DNA of 64,000 nt from Actinoplanes sichuanensis (GCF_033097365.1 NZ_AP028461.1:11559501-11623500), one strand, 5' to 3'; shown: positions 22,902-30,942, counted from the stretch's first letter. Program-made: numbers and translations. Notes: generated by a model not told the origin, from the letters alone.

Positions 22902-23173
22902 TGGCGGGCAAACTGTCGAAGGTCGCACTGAAGCCGGTCAACGTGGCACTGGGTTTCGCCGCCGGCGCGGCCGCCGGTTTCCTCTTCAAAGAAGTGTGGA
23001 AGCTGGTGGCCGGAGAGGACGACGCACCGGATGCCGGCGACCCGGATCGGGGCTGGGGCGAGATCCTCACCGCGGCCGCCTTGCAGGGCGCGATCTTCGC
23101 CGTCGTGAAGGCTGCGGTCCACCGTGGCGGCGTGATCACCACTCACAAACTGACCGGCACCTGGCCCGACTAG
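22901..23173 (+). CDS. DUF4235 small membrane protein
   Basis: 90 residues. A hydrophobic glycine-rich helix ([20 protein letters not shown]) is followed by an acidic loop ([15 protein letters not shown]) and a second amphipathic or membrane segment ([20 protein letters not shown]), typical of DUF4235. The ATG overlaps the preceding stop and follows GGGAGGCG; an in-frame TTG one codon earlier is less likely. It ends the cluster; a strong terminator follows at 23204-23252. Confidence 0.88.
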   Translation: MAGKLSKVALKPVNVALGFAAGAAAGFLFKEVWKLVAGEDDAPDAGDPDRGWGEILTAAALQGAIFAVVKAAVHRGGVITTHKLTGTWPD

Positions 23174-23203
23174 ATCATCTTCTGTATAGACAAGTGTCTT
23201 GGC

Positions 23204-23252
23204 GGCCCCTCGCTTCGTTGCGGACTCGTTCCGCAGAAGTGGGGGGCCTTTT
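23204..23252 (+). terminator. Rho-independent-type terminator after the DUF4235 gene
   Basis: Outer arms GGCCCC (23204-23209) and GGGGCC (23243-23248) enclose an inner hairpin TGCGGA/TCCGCA (23219-23224 with 23230-23235). A TTTT run follows immediately at 23249-23252. Confidence 0.8.
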
Positions 23253-23291
23253 CCATATCGGTCACCCATTATTGGATTCCTTCGAGGGGCA

Positions 23292-23316
23292 GCTTTACGG
23301 CCCGATTTTCGGGTAC
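23292..23316 (+). promoter_or_regulatory. Possible SigB/SigF-type promoter of the cold-shock gene
   Basis: GCTTT at 23292-23296, a 14-nt spacer and GGGTAC at 23311-23316 resemble the actinobacterial general-stress consensus GTTT-N14-16-GGGTAY. This is a single-site match by eye. Confidence 0.4.
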
Positions 23317-23529
23317 AGTGTGGCCAGTTTTTGCGTACGTGGTTCGCTAGCTTCCGCTGGACCCGCGGGACGCCGGCCCCACCCCGGGAGGGTCGGCAGG
23401 TGTCACGAGGGCCGAGTGGATGGGACGTCCTCTGAAAGGGCCGCCTCGCGGTACCGCTGCTCGAAAACGGTCATCGGCCCCGCGCTGCCGCGGTTGGGCG
23501 GGCCGGCATTTTCAGAAGGAGAGTTCAGC

Positions 23530-23733
23530 ATGGCGCAAGGAACCGTGAAGTGGTTCAACGCAGACAAGGGCTTCGGCTTCATCACCGTCGACGGCGGGGG
23601 TGCTGACGTGTTCGTCCACTTCTCGGCCATCCAGACGAGCGGCTACCGCACTCTGGAGGAGAACCAGCGGGTGGAGTTCGAGATCGCCCAGGGCCAGAAG
23701 GGCCCGCAGGCGGAGCAGGTTCGCCCGCTCTGA
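23530..23733 (+). CDS. Cold-shock protein (CspA family)
   Basis: 67 residues, the standard length. It starts [20 protein letters not shown], which holds RNP1 (KGFGFI); RNP2 is VFVHF, and the C-terminus is KGPQAEQV. It is a single OB-fold that binds single-stranded RNA and DNA and keeps mRNA unstructured at low temperature or under stress. The ATG follows AAGGAGAGTTCAGC. It is monocistronic: a terminator lies upstream and another at 23798. Confidence 0.98.
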   Translation: MAQGTVKWFNADKGFGFITVDGGGADVFVHFSAIQTSGYRTLEENQRVEFEIAQGQKGPQAEQVRPL

Positions 23734-23746
23734 GACCTTATCTAAG

Positions 23747-23762
23747 CCGGTCGTGAGACCGG
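23747..23762 (+). other. Small hairpin after the cold-shock gene
   Basis: CCGGTC (23747-23752) pairs with GACCGG (23757-23762) around a GTGA tetraloop, 14 nt after the stop. With a second small hairpin (CCGACC 23767-23772 / GGTCGG 23783-23788) and the terminator it gives the transcript a structured 3' end. Confidence 0.5.
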
Positions 23763-23797
23763 TTCGCCGACCGCCTGGCGGAGGTCGGCCCGACCGT

Positions 23798-23833
23798 GGC
23801 CCCGCACCCTCATCGAGGTTGCGGGGCCTCTTT
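23798..23833. terminator. Terminator of the cold-shock gene
   Basis: Arms GGCCCCGCA (23798-23806) and TGCGGGGCC (23820-23828), loop 13 nt, followed by TCTTT. It also faces the end of the minus-strand small membrane-protein gene. Confidence 0.8.
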
Positions 23834-23847
23834 CGTGCGGGGCCCGG

Positions 23848-24078
23848 TCAGCCCTGCCCGCGGGAGCGCCGCCGCATCCCGAGGATGATCAATAGCAGAC
23901 CGACGACGATCAGCGTGCCGCCGACCGCCGCCCACACCTTCTGCCCACTCATCAGGCTGTCGCCCAGGTAGTCCAGACCCTGAAGCGTCCACACCCCACC
24001 GAGAACGACGGCGAGCAGACCCAGGGACATGGTGAGCCAGCCTCTCAACCGCGGCGGCTCGGTTTCATTGTTCACCAT
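23848..24078 (-). CDS. Small two-helix membrane protein coupled to an aldo/keto reductase gene
   Basis: 76 residues with two hydrophobic helices (LTMSLGLLAVVLGGVWTLQG and VWAAVGGTLIVVGLLLIILG) and a positively charged C-terminus (MRRRSRGQG). This is a common actinobacterial small membrane-protein pattern without known function. Its ATG lies inside the end of the upstream reductase gene (7-nt overlap), so expression is coupled to it. No cofactor or catalytic motif is present. Confidence 0.8.
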   Translation of the reverse strand: MVNNETEPPRLRGWLTMSLGLLAVVLGGVWTLQGLDYLGDSLMSGQKVWAAVGGTLIVVGLLLIILGMRRRSRGQG

Positions 24079-25049
24079 TTGTCGTGCACCTGCGGGCGAA
24101 TCAACTCATCGTAGACCGCAGTGATCATTTCTCGGGTTTCCGGCAAGAGTGGTGCGAGATCGGCGGCGGCCGCGTTCGCACGCGCTTGTTCCGGGTTACG
24201 GGCACCCGGGATCACCGCGGTGACACCCGGCTGATCGATGATCCAGCGGAGCGCGAATTGCGCCATCGTCGCGCCGGCCGGCACGAGCGGGCGCAGCCGG
24301 CCGACCGCCTCCAGGCCGACCCGGAAATCCACACCGGAGAACGTCTCGCCGACATCGAACGCCTCGCCGTGCCGGTTGTAGTTGCGGTGGTCGTCGGCGC
24401 CGAACGTGGTGTTCTCGTCGTAGCGTCCGGAGAGCAGGCCGCTGGCGAGCGGCACCCGGGCGATGACGCCCACCCCGGCCTCGGCGGCGGCGGGCAGCAC
24501 CCGCTCCAACGGCTTCAGGCGGAACGCGTTGAGGATGATCTGGACGCTCGCGACACCCGGGCGGGCGATGGCGGCCAGCGCCTCCTCGACCGTCTCGACG
24601 CTCACCCCGTACGCCGCGATCCGTTTCTCCTCGACCAGCGTGTCGAGAGCGTCGTAGACCTCGTCCGAGCTGAACACCGGGGTGGGCGGGCAGTGCAGCT
24701 GAACCAGGTCCAGCGTGTCCACCCCGAGGTTGGCCCGGGAGCGGTCGGTCCAGGCTCGGAAGTTGTCCAGGTGGTAGTTGGCGGCCTCCTGGGGGAGCCG
24801 ACGGCCCATCTTGGTGAAGACGGTCAGGCCCGCGTGGTCGGCGAGGAAGGAGCCGATGATCTGCTCGCTGCGGCCGTCACCGTACACATCGGCGGTGTCG
24901 ATGAAGGTGACCCCGGAGTCGACGGCGGCCTGGAGGGTGGCGTGCGCGTCGGCCTCGCTGACCTGACCCCAGTCGGCCCCGAGCTGCCAGGCACCGAGCC
25001 CCACGACGCCGACGGTCCGGCCCAGCCTACGGAAGCTTCGTTTTTCCAC
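24072..25049 (-). CDS. Aldo/keto reductase
   Basis: 325 residues, TIM barrel. The catalytic tetrad is visible: D51 and Y56 in FIDTADVYGDGRSE, K80 in VFTKMG and H119 in LVQLHCPP. The NADPH-binding C-terminal part includes GVTAVIPGARNPEQARANA. It belongs to the YghZ/PdxI-like bacterial group; the natural carbonyl substrate is unknown. The GTG start is supported by a TAGGGT hexamer 6 nt upstream. Divergent from the Tam-like gene, 64 bp apart. Confidence 0.93.
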   Translation of the reverse strand: MEKRSFRRLGRTVGVVGLGAWQLGADWGQVSEADAHATLQAAVDSGVTFIDTADVYGDGRSEQIIGSFLADHAGLTVFTKMGRRLPQEAANYHLDNFRAWTDRSRANLGVDTLDLVQLHCPPTPVFSSDEVYDALDTLVEEKRIAAYGVSVETVEEALAAIARPGVASVQIILNAFRLKPLERVLPAAAEAGVGVIARVPLASGLLSGRYDENTTFGADDHRNYNRHGEAFDVGETFSGVDFRVGLEAVGRLRPLVPAGATMAQFALRWIIDQPGVTAVIPGARNPEQARANAAAADLAPLLPETREMITAVYDELIRPQVHDKW

Positions 25050-25055
25050 GTCGTG

Positions 25056-25061
25056 ACCCTA
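25056..25061 (-). promoter_or_regulatory. -10 hexamer of the aldo/keto reductase gene
   Basis: TAGGGT on the minus strand, 6 nt before the GTG at 25049; leaderless spacing. Confidence 0.55.
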
Positions 25062-25088
25062 CCGCTCGGCTGATAGCGTTAAACAAGA

Positions 25089-25098
25089 CGTACGTACG
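25089..25098. promoter_or_regulatory. 10-bp palindrome in the divergent reductase/methyltransferase promoter region
   Basis: CGTACGTACG is self-complementary and lies 15 bp before the methyltransferase start, beside its AGGAGG ribosome site. It could be a small operator; no regulator gene is adjacent. Confidence 0.3.
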
Positions 25099-25113
25099 GT
25101 TTAGGAGGTTGTC

Positions 25114-25854
25114 ATGTGGGACCCCGCTGTCTACCGCCGCTTCGGTGCCGAACGCTCCCGCCCGTTCTTCGACCTCGTCGCGCGGATCGGCGCGGAGCGG
25201 CCCCGAGCCGTCACCGACCTCGGCTGCGGCCCGGGCGAGCTGACCCGGACCCTCGCCGAGCGCTGGCCCGACGCCCGGATCACCGGGATCGACTCGTCCG
25301 CCGACATGATCGAAAAGGCCGCCGCCGACCCCGGCCCGGTCGAGTTCCGCCTCGGTGACATCGCCGACTGGCGGCCGGAGCCGGACGTCGACGTGGTGGT
25401 CACCAACGCCGCCCTGCAATGGGTCCCCGACCACCGGGAGATGCTCGCCCGCTGGGCACGCGAGCTGCCGGCCGGAGCCTGGATCGCGATGCAGGTGCCG
25501 GGCAACTCCGACAGCCCCGGACACCGCGCCGCGCGGGACCTGTCCCCGATCGAGCTGCGGGCCGACCCGGTCTCCGACGCCGCCGGCTACGCCGAGACCC
25601 TGACCGCGGCCGGTGCGACCGTGGACGCCTGGGAGACCACCTACCTGCATCTGCTACCCGCGGACGGGCCCGAACACCCGGTGCTGCGCTGGATGGAGGG
25701 CACCGCCCTGCGCCCGGTCCGTGCGGCCCTCGACGACGCCGCCTGGGCGGTCTTCCGGGCCGCGCTGGCCGAGCGGATCATCGCCGACCACCCGGTGCGG
25801 CACGGCCTCGTGGCGTTCCCCTTCCGCCGTATCTTCGTGGTGGCATCTATCTAG
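25114..25854 (+). CDS. tam: Trans-aconitate 2-methyltransferase-like SAM methyltransferase
   Basis: 246 residues. It has the Tam arrangement: MWDPAVYRRFGAERSRPFFD at the start, SAM motif I DLGCGPGELT (about 35-44), ITGIDSSADMI, the motif-IV stretch VVVTNAALQWVPDH and the C-terminal LVAFPFRRIFVVA. Tam methylates trans-aconitate, detoxifying a spontaneous inhibitor of the citric acid cycle. The segment between DLSPIEL and DPVSD is shorter than usual, so exact substrate identity is less certain. ATG after a strong AGGAGG. The next gene starts 11 bp after its stop. Confidence 0.85.
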   Translation: MWDPAVYRRFGAERSRPFFDLVARIGAERPRAVTDLGCGPGELTRTLAERWPDARITGIDSSADMIEKAAADPGPVEFRLGDIADWRPEPDVDVVVTNAALQWVPDHREMLARWARELPAGAWIAMQVPGNSDSPGHRAARDLSPIELRADPVSDAAGYAETLTAAGATVDAWETTYLHLLPADGPEHPVLRWMEGTALRPVRAALDDAAWAVFRAALAERIIADHPVRHGLVAFPFRRIFVVASI

Positions 25855-25865
25855 GGGGAACTCTC

Positions 25866-26888
25866 TTGACCGACCTGACGTCGTTCATCGCCGGCCTGCC
25901 CAAGGCCGAGCTGCACGTCCACCACGTCGGCTCGGCGTCACCGCGCATCGTCGCCGAGCTGGCCGCCCGGCACGAGGGCAGCTCGCCGGTGCCGGCTGAC
26001 CCGGCGCTGCTCGCCGACTACTTCGAGTTCCGGGACTTCGCGCATTTCATCGAGATCTACCTGAGCGTCGTCGACCTGATCCGCGACGACGAGGACGTCC
26101 GGCTGCTCACCTATGAGATCGGGCGGGAGCTGGCCCGGCAGAACGTGCGGTATGCGGAGCTGACCGTCACGCCGTACTCCAGCGTGCGGCGGGGCATCGC
26201 GGCCAAGGCGTTCTGCGAGGCGATCGAGGACGCCCGCATCGGAGCCGCCCGCGACTTCGGCGTGGACCTGCGCTGGTGCTTCGACATCCCGGGCGAGGCC
26301 GGGCTGCCCGCGGCCGAGGAGACGCTGCGGATCGCCCTCGACGAGCGACCCGACGGTCTGATCAGTTTCGGACTCGGCGGGCCGGAGATCGGCGTTCCGC
26401 GGCCGCAGTTCAAGCCGTACTTCGACCAGGCGCGCGCGGCCGGCCTGCACAGCGTCCCGCACGCCGGGGAGACCACCGGTCCGGAGACGATCTGGGACGC
26501 CCTGCGCGAGCTCGGCGCCGAGCGGATCGGGCACGGCATCGCCGCCGCCCGGGACGAGCGGCTGATGGCCCACCTCGCCGAGAACGGGATCCCGCTCGAG
26601 GTGTGTCCGACGTCCAACCTGCGCACCCGCGCGGTCGCCGACATCGAGGAGCACCCGATCACCACACTCGTGGCGGCCGGGGTCCCGATCAGCGTCAACT
26701 CGGACGACCCGCCGATGTTCGGCACCACCCTGGAGCAGGAGTACGCGACCGCGGCCCGCCTGCTGAAGCTGGACACCGCCGGCGTCGCGGATCTCGCCCG
26801 CGACGCCGTACGGCACAGCTTCCGCGCACCCGAGGGCAAAGCGGCGCTGCTCGCCGAGATCGACGCCTACACCGCCGCTCAGGGGTAG
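25866..26888 (+). CDS. Adenosine deaminase-family amidohydrolase
   Basis: 340 residues, metal-dependent TIM barrel. Zinc ligands and catalytic motifs are visible: HVH (H17, H19), HAGETTGPETIWDAL, GHGIAAARD and SVNSDDPPMFGTTLEQEY. The usual LDGS after the first HxH is replaced by HVGS, as in one actinobacterial subgroup, so the preferred substrate may be adenosine, adenine or another amino-purine. The TTG at 25866 is preceded by AGGGGGA and gives the family N-terminus TDLTSFIAGLPKAELH. It is in an operon with the Tam-like gene. Confidence 0.87.
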   Translation: MTDLTSFIAGLPKAELHVHHVGSASPRIVAELAARHEGSSPVPADPALLADYFEFRDFAHFIEIYLSVVDLIRDDEDVRLLTYEIGRELARQNVRYAELTVTPYSSVRRGIAAKAFCEAIEDARIGAARDFGVDLRWCFDIPGEAGLPAAEETLRIALDERPDGLISFGLGGPEIGVPRPQFKPYFDQARAAGLHSVPHAGETTGPETIWDALRELGAERIGHGIAAARDERLMAHLAENGIPLEVCPTSNLRTRAVADIEEHPITTLVAAGVPISVNSDDPPMFGTTLEQEYATAARLLKLDTAGVADLARDAVRHSFRAPEGKAALLAEIDAYTAAQG

Positions 26889-27025
26889 AGCGGGTCCTGC
26901 CAGCAGGCGACCATCGTCAGGGTGCCGATCGTGAGGATCGTCAGCCAGCGCAGCAGTCGTCGCCGGGTGAACCGGGCCGGATTGTCGTCCGGCTCGGTCT
27001 CCGGCCTGCTCAGCACATCGGGCAT
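26879..27025 (-). CDS. 48-residue Arg-rich single-helix protein
   Basis: The ATG is preceded by GGGAGAAGAGAG, a good ribosome site. The product begins with an acidic stretch (MPDVLSRPETEPDDNPARF), then a basic patch (TRRRLLRW) and a hydrophobic helix (LTILTIGTLTMVACW), ending QDPLYP. It could be a small membrane protein or a secreted peptide with a TAT-like Arg patch. Its last 10 bases overlap the 3' end of the deaminase gene on the other strand. No family recognised; the evidence is the ribosome site and the hydrophobic pattern. Confidence 0.6.
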   Translation of the reverse strand: MPDVLSRPETEPDDNPARFTRRRLLRWLTILTIGTLTMVACWQDPLYP

Positions 27026-27040
27026 CGCTCTCTTCTCCCG

Positions 27041-29269
27041 TCAGTCCGGCACAGCAGTCCAGCTCTGGTGCCGCTGCTCGGTGTCCTCCTGCAGTACCAG
27101 CACGCGTTGCGTGCCGAAGCGTTGTGCGCCCACCCCGAGCACCAGATCACCGCCGGCGGCGCGGAGCGTGAAACCGTAGGCCGAGGCGCGCAGCGTCCAG
27201 CGCGCGCCCGTCCCGGCCTGGCAGTCGCCCTGCACCAGCGGCGCCCCGGCGACCACGGCGCCGCCGAGGGGGATGACGCACCTGTTGCTGGCCTTGGAGA
27301 CCAGCGAGTAGGTGTTGTTACCGGCCGGCACCAGCTGCCACTGCTGCTGGGTGCCGCCCTCGTCGCTGCCGAGGGTGATCGGGGTGCCGTCGGTGGCCCG
27401 GGCCGCGTACAGGTCGGCCGCGCCGCCGGTGAGCGAGTTGGTCAGCACGAACCACGAGTTCTGCACCGGGCTGGCGGCCGGGGCTGTCGCCGCGGTGCCC
27501 TTGGCCAGGTAGCCGAGCTTGCGGTTACGGATCTCGACCAGGTATTTCGCATCCGGTTTGAGGCCGATCAGGCGGGCCCGGGTGGCGCGGGTGGTGGCCA
27601 CCGGCTCGCCGTCGACGAGGACCTCGTAGTCGGCGTTGTTCGAGCCGGCGCTCCAGATCAGCCGGACCGAGCCGCTCGTCGCCTCGCGGATCTCCAGCAC
27701 CGCCTGCACCCCGTCGTTGGTGACGCCGGGCGGCGCACCGACGCCGTCGCCGTCCCCGTCGCCGGTGCCGGCCGGGGGCGTGGCGGTCGGGCGATGCTGC
27801 GCGACGGGGGTCACCGCGATCTGCGGGACCGGTGCCGAGGCGCCCGGGTCCGGGAGGACCGGGACGGTCGCCGAGACGCTCGGGCTCGGCGAGCCGGCGC
27901 TGGCGCCCGGAGTGGGCACGCCGGCCGAGGGGCCTGCGACCGACGGGCTCGCCGACGGCCGCGGGTCGGGCGCGTTCTCGTCCGGCACGGTGGCGCCGGG
28001 TACGTCCGGGATGTCGTCGCCACCGTCGCTGCGCAGCAGGAACTCACTGAGCGCGACGTTCCAATGGTCGGCCAGGTAGCTGCCCGGCTCCGGGTTGGTG
28101 CTGAAGTAGTCGTCGTGCCCGCAGTCGAGGCGGTTGTCGTTCTTCTTCGGGCACACGTTCTTCACCGGCTTGCCGGTCCGGTCCCGCCCGCACAGCAGGT
28201 CGTACTCGTCGAGGCAGCTGCCCGCGCCGGTCGCGTTCGGCGAGTCGGTCAGCACCGCGCCGAGGGCGTGGGTCAGCTGGTGGGCGGCCATCGCGGCGCT
28301 CCAGCAGCCGGAGTCGACCCGGGAGTACGACGGGCCGCCGTTGTTGCGGTTGCCGCGGCCGGGGCGGGTGTCGTTGACGTACGTGGAGATGCCGCAGTAG
28401 AGGTTCGTGTCGGCGAACATCAGGTACTTGCGGTCGGTCCGGTTGTAGCCGAGGCCGCGCAGCGCGTCGATGGTCGAGGCGAACGAGCGCAGCGACCCGT
28501 CCGGCAGCTGCACCTCGGCCACGTCGGGGCGGCACTCCGGCGTCGTCACGTACCGGATGTGGCGGGAGCCCCCGGTCTCGCCGGCGCTCGCGTCGTAGAT
28601 CGCGTCGACCCCGGCCGCCCAGGTACGGAACGAGTTGAGGAACTTGCCGTATCGGCTGGCCGACGCCGACTCGTGCAGGTAGAGCAACTGCACCCGCTTG
28701 CCGGTACGGCCGTCGCCGGCGCAGGCCACGTCGTCCGGGCCGAGGATGAAGTCGGCCTGACCGGGCGCGGCGTCCGGGATCAGGGCCGGGGCGTCCGCGG
28801 TGATCGCGCTGCCACCCTCGTCGCGGGCGATCTCGGCGTCGCCGGGCACTCCACCGGTCTCCCGGCGAACGACCGTCACCTCGTCACTGCCCGCTGTCAC
28901 CGGAGCGACGGCGCGGCGGACCGAGAGGCCGTCCGGCGCCGGGTCGGGGCCGTGCGTGCAGGTCTCCTCGAACACCAGGTACGCCCCGGCGCAGACCGAA
29001 CCGGACGCCGCCAGTTTCAGACCGCTGTAGACGAGCCCCTGCTCAGGGGCATCGGTCGGCAGGGCGGTGAGCGAGTAGTCGTCCTCCGGCGGACCGTAGT
29101 TGATCACGCTGGGCCCGACCACGCCGCCGACGCCGAGCAGCGCCAGGCCGAGGGCTACCGGAAGGAGCCGGAAAGTAGCGGAGCGTGGCGGTGGGGTGGT
29201 CGGGGATCCCGCCGCGCGGCGCCGTCCAGACGGCGACCCGCGGAACGTCGGCCGGCGATGCGCGGACAC
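27041..29269 (-). CDS. Secreted zincin-like protein (HQxxH) with FN3 and ricin-type lectin domains
   Basis: 742 residues. A single hydrophobic segment near residues 33-57 (LLPVALGLALLGVGGVVGPS) serves as signal or anchor. A large extracellular domain then resembles actinobacterial metalloprotease-like proteins: HQLTHALGAV (H330-H334), DSPNATGAGSCLDEYDLLC, DCGHDDYFSTNPEPGSYLAD. The expected HExxH is HQxxH: the catalytic Glu is Gln (CAG at 28279-28277). A Pro/Ser-rich linker, an FN3 domain (GVQAVLEIREATSGSVRLIW) and a C-terminal beta-trefoil with QQQWQLVP and WTLRASAYGF follow, the last typical of carbohydrate binding. Likely an exported glycan-binding protein without proteolytic activity. The GTG at 29269 follows AAGGAG. 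Confidence 0.82.
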   Translation of the reverse strand: MSAHRRPTFRGSPSGRRRAAGSPTTPPPRSATFRLLPVALGLALLGVGGVVGPSVINYGPPEDDYSLTALPTDAPEQGLVYSGLKLAASGSVCAGAYLVFEETCTHGPDPAPDGLSVRRAVAPVTAGSDEVTVVRRETGGVPGDAEIARDEGGSAITADAPALIPDAAPGQADFILGPDDVACAGDGRTGKRVQLLYLHESASASRYGKFLNSFRTWAAGVDAIYDASAGETGGSRHIRYVTTPECRPDVAEVQLPDGSLRSFASTIDALRGLGYNRTDRKYLMFADTNLYCGISTYVNDTRPGRGNRNNGGPSYSRVDSGCWSAAMAAHQLTHALGAVLTDSPNATGAGSCLDEYDLLCGRDRTGKPVKNVCPKKNDNRLDCGHDDYFSTNPEPGSYLADHWNVALSEFLLRSDGGDDIPDVPGATVPDENAPDPRPSASPSVAGPSAGVPTPGASAGSPSPSVSATVPVLPDPGASAPVPQIAVTPVAQHRPTATPPAGTGDGDGDGVGAPPGVTNDGVQAVLEIREATSGSVRLIWSAGSNNADYEVLVDGEPVATTRATRARLIGLKPDAKYLVEIRNRKLGYLAKGTAATAPAASPVQNSWFVLTNSLTGGAADLYAARATDGTPITLGSDEGGTQQQWQLVPAGNNTYSLVSKASNRCVIPLGGAVVAGAPLVQGDCQAGTGARWTLRASAYGFTLRAAGGDLVLGVGAQRFGTQRVLVLQEDTEQRHQSWTAVPD

Positions 29270-29520
29270 GGCGTCTCCTTGTCGAGCGGGTTGGCGGTGG
29301 GAGGGGTCCATGGGGTGACCGCCTCCCACCGCGCGCTGGCTTCGTGGATCGCGGCGATGGGGACGCGCTGCGGGTTGCGATCCGGGAAGCCGGATGGGAT
29401 CGAACGGAACACTGCCAGCCCGTGCCGCGAAGGGGAACCTTCTTAAAGCAGATATAAGCAAGCGCTGTGTCTTCCGGGGGACACGGTCCTCTGCGGGGTC
29501 GCGGCGATGGAAGCCCTTGC

Positions 29521-30942
29521 TCATTCCCGTCCTCGTTGCCAGCGTCGTCGTCCCGGGTCACGGTCGCGTGCCGGCCGGCCCCGCCCGACCAGGCCGAACC
29601 GGCTCGGTTGTTTCGGGGTGGCGTCCGCGTCGGCCAGCAGCATCACGATGCTCGCCCCACCCATCACGGCCCGGTCCAGACTGACCGAACCGCCGGTAGC
29701 CTGAGCCACCCGGCGCGCGATGTCCAGTCCCAGTCCGGTCGAGCCCTGCTGGCTCTGGCCGCGGCGCAGCGCCCTCTCCGGGTCGGGGATGCCCGGACCC
29801 GCGTCGTCGATGCGCAGCGCCACCCAGCCGTCCCGGCGGGAGAGCGCCACCTCGAAGGCGGTGCCCTGCGGGGTGTAGCGGAACACGTTGCCCAGTACCG
29901 CGTCCAGCGCGGCGGCCAGCTCGGCGCGAGCCACCGGCACCGGGATGCGCAGGTGCGCGCCGACCACCCGGTACTGCCGGTCCTGGTCGGAGGCGAGCGC
30001 CGACCAGAACATCATCCGTTCCCGGACCACCTCGCTGGCGTCGCAGAGCCCGTCCTCCGGCTCGGCGGCGACCCGGTCCGCGACCGCCTGCCGGGTGGTG
30101 GTGATCAGATGATTGACCTCGTCCTCCAGGGTGGTGATCGCGGTCCGGATGCGCCGGATGCCACGACGGCGGTCCACCTCGTCGGCGGTGAGGTCGATGA
30201 TCTGGGTGTCGTCCGGGTCGAGCGCCTCGGCGTCCAGCCGCAGCGCGGTCAACGGGGTCCGCAGCCGGTGCGACAGGTCGGCGACCAGCTCCCGCTCGTC
30301 GGTCCGGGAGGTCACCAGGCGGTCGGCCATCCGGTTGAAGGCGTAACCGGCCTCGGTCAGCTCCCGTGGCCCGGACGGCGTGACCCGGGCCTCCAGATCA
30401 CCGTCGCCCACCGCGAGTGCCGCGTCGACCAGCTCGCGGGCCGAGTTGACCGCGCCCCGGGCCAGTCGGTCCACCACCACGACGGCCCCGCCGACCAGCA
30501 CCACGGCCAGTCCGAGCAGCAGCCACCAGTCCCGGGCGGTGTTGTGGTCGAGCTCGGCGTCCGGCACGAACGCCTCGACCACCAGGGTCTTCCCGCCGGC
30601 GGTGACCGGATGGAGGCGCACCACGCCCCCGTCGACGGACTCGATCGTCGGCTCCGGCGCGACCGCGGCCCGGTCGATCAGCCCGGCGTCGGCCCGACCA
30701 CCGGCGGCGGCGGACAGGCCCGGGGTGTGCACCACCGGGGAGCCGCCGGCGGCCGTGACGGCGGCGGCGACACCCTTCTCACCGGCGCCGGCCGTGATGG
30801 CCCCGGCCACCGTGGAGGTGCGTTGCGCGGCCTCGGCCAGGGCGGCCTCGCGGTGGTCGGTGCGCAGCTCCCAGCCGAGCGGGACCAGGAAGACCAGTGC
30901 GGCGACGGCGGTCGTGGCGGCGGTGGTGTACGCCAGCCGCAA
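29521..30942 (-). CDS. OmpR-type sensor histidine kinase
   Basis: 473 residues. Two membrane helices (TTAATTAVAALVFLVPLGW near the start and WWLLLGLAVVLVGGAVVVVD) flank an extracytoplasmic sensor of about 100 residues. A HAMP linker follows, then the H box ELVADLSHRLRTPLTALRLD and the ATPase domain (VLGNVFRYTP, DDAGPGIPD, STGLGLDIARRVAQATGGSV). The TTG at 30942, 2 nt after the regulator stop, is the only start codon that fits between the end of the regulator and the first helix. The C-terminal tail is Arg-rich and disordered. It phosphorylates the regulator encoded just upstream in the same operon. Confidence 0.9.
   Translation of the reverse strand: MRLAYTTAATTAVAALVFLVPLGWELRTDHREAALAEAAQRTSTVAGAITAGAGEKGVAAAVTAAGGSPVVHTPGLSAAAGGRADAGLIDRAAVAPEPTIESVDGGVVRLHPVTAGGKTLVVEAFVPDAELDHNTARDWWLLLGLAVVLVGGAVVVVDRLARGAVNSARELVDAALAVGDGDLEARVTPSGPRELTEAGYAFNRMADRLVTSRTDERELVADLSHRLRTPLTALRLDAEALDPDDTQIIDLTADEVDRRRGIRRIRTAITTLEDEVNHLITTTRQAVADRVAAEPEDGLCDASEVVRERMMFWSALASDQDRQYRVVGAHLRIPVPVARAELAAALDAVLGNVFRYTPQGTAFEVALSRRDGWVALRIDDAGPGIPDPERALRRGQSQQGSTGLGLDIARRVAQATGGSVSLDRAVMGGASIVMLLADADATPKQPSRFGLVGRGRPARDRDPGRRRWQRGRE

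Larger units (their letters stand above)
23174..23529 (+). other. 356-bp non-coding region: terminator, stress-type promoter and long cold-shock leader
   Basis: No open frame with coding character was found. The left part contains the terminator of the envelope cluster (23204-23252). The middle contains a possible alternative-sigma promoter (23292-23316). The remaining roughly 200 nt would be a long 5' leader of the cold-shock gene, rich in short inverted repeats, ending in AAGGAGA about 6 nt before the ATG. Long structured leaders are common for cold-shock genes. Confidence 0.6.

Noticed and set aside
23314..23319. TACAGT as a housekeeping -10 for the cold-shock gene.
   Set aside because: No -35 at 16-18 bp; the GGGTAC-type stress promoter at the same place explains the sequence better, though weakly.
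22996..23529. An open frame leading into the cold-shock gene, suggesting a fused protein.
   Set aside because: It crosses DUF4235 in a wrong frame, a terminator and the leader; the 67-residue protein is full length by itself.
25419..25865. An N-terminal extension of the deaminase-like gene overlapping the Tam-like gene.
   Set aside because: The extension reads the Tam gene in another frame and is low-complexity Arg/Pro; a ribosome site precedes the TTG at 25866.
29270..29520. Search for a small gene or regulatory RNA between the zincin-like gene and the histidine kinase.
   Set aside because: Nothing convincing: no frame with a ribosome site, only A/T-rich sequence near 29440-29460 that may be part of a minus-strand promoter.
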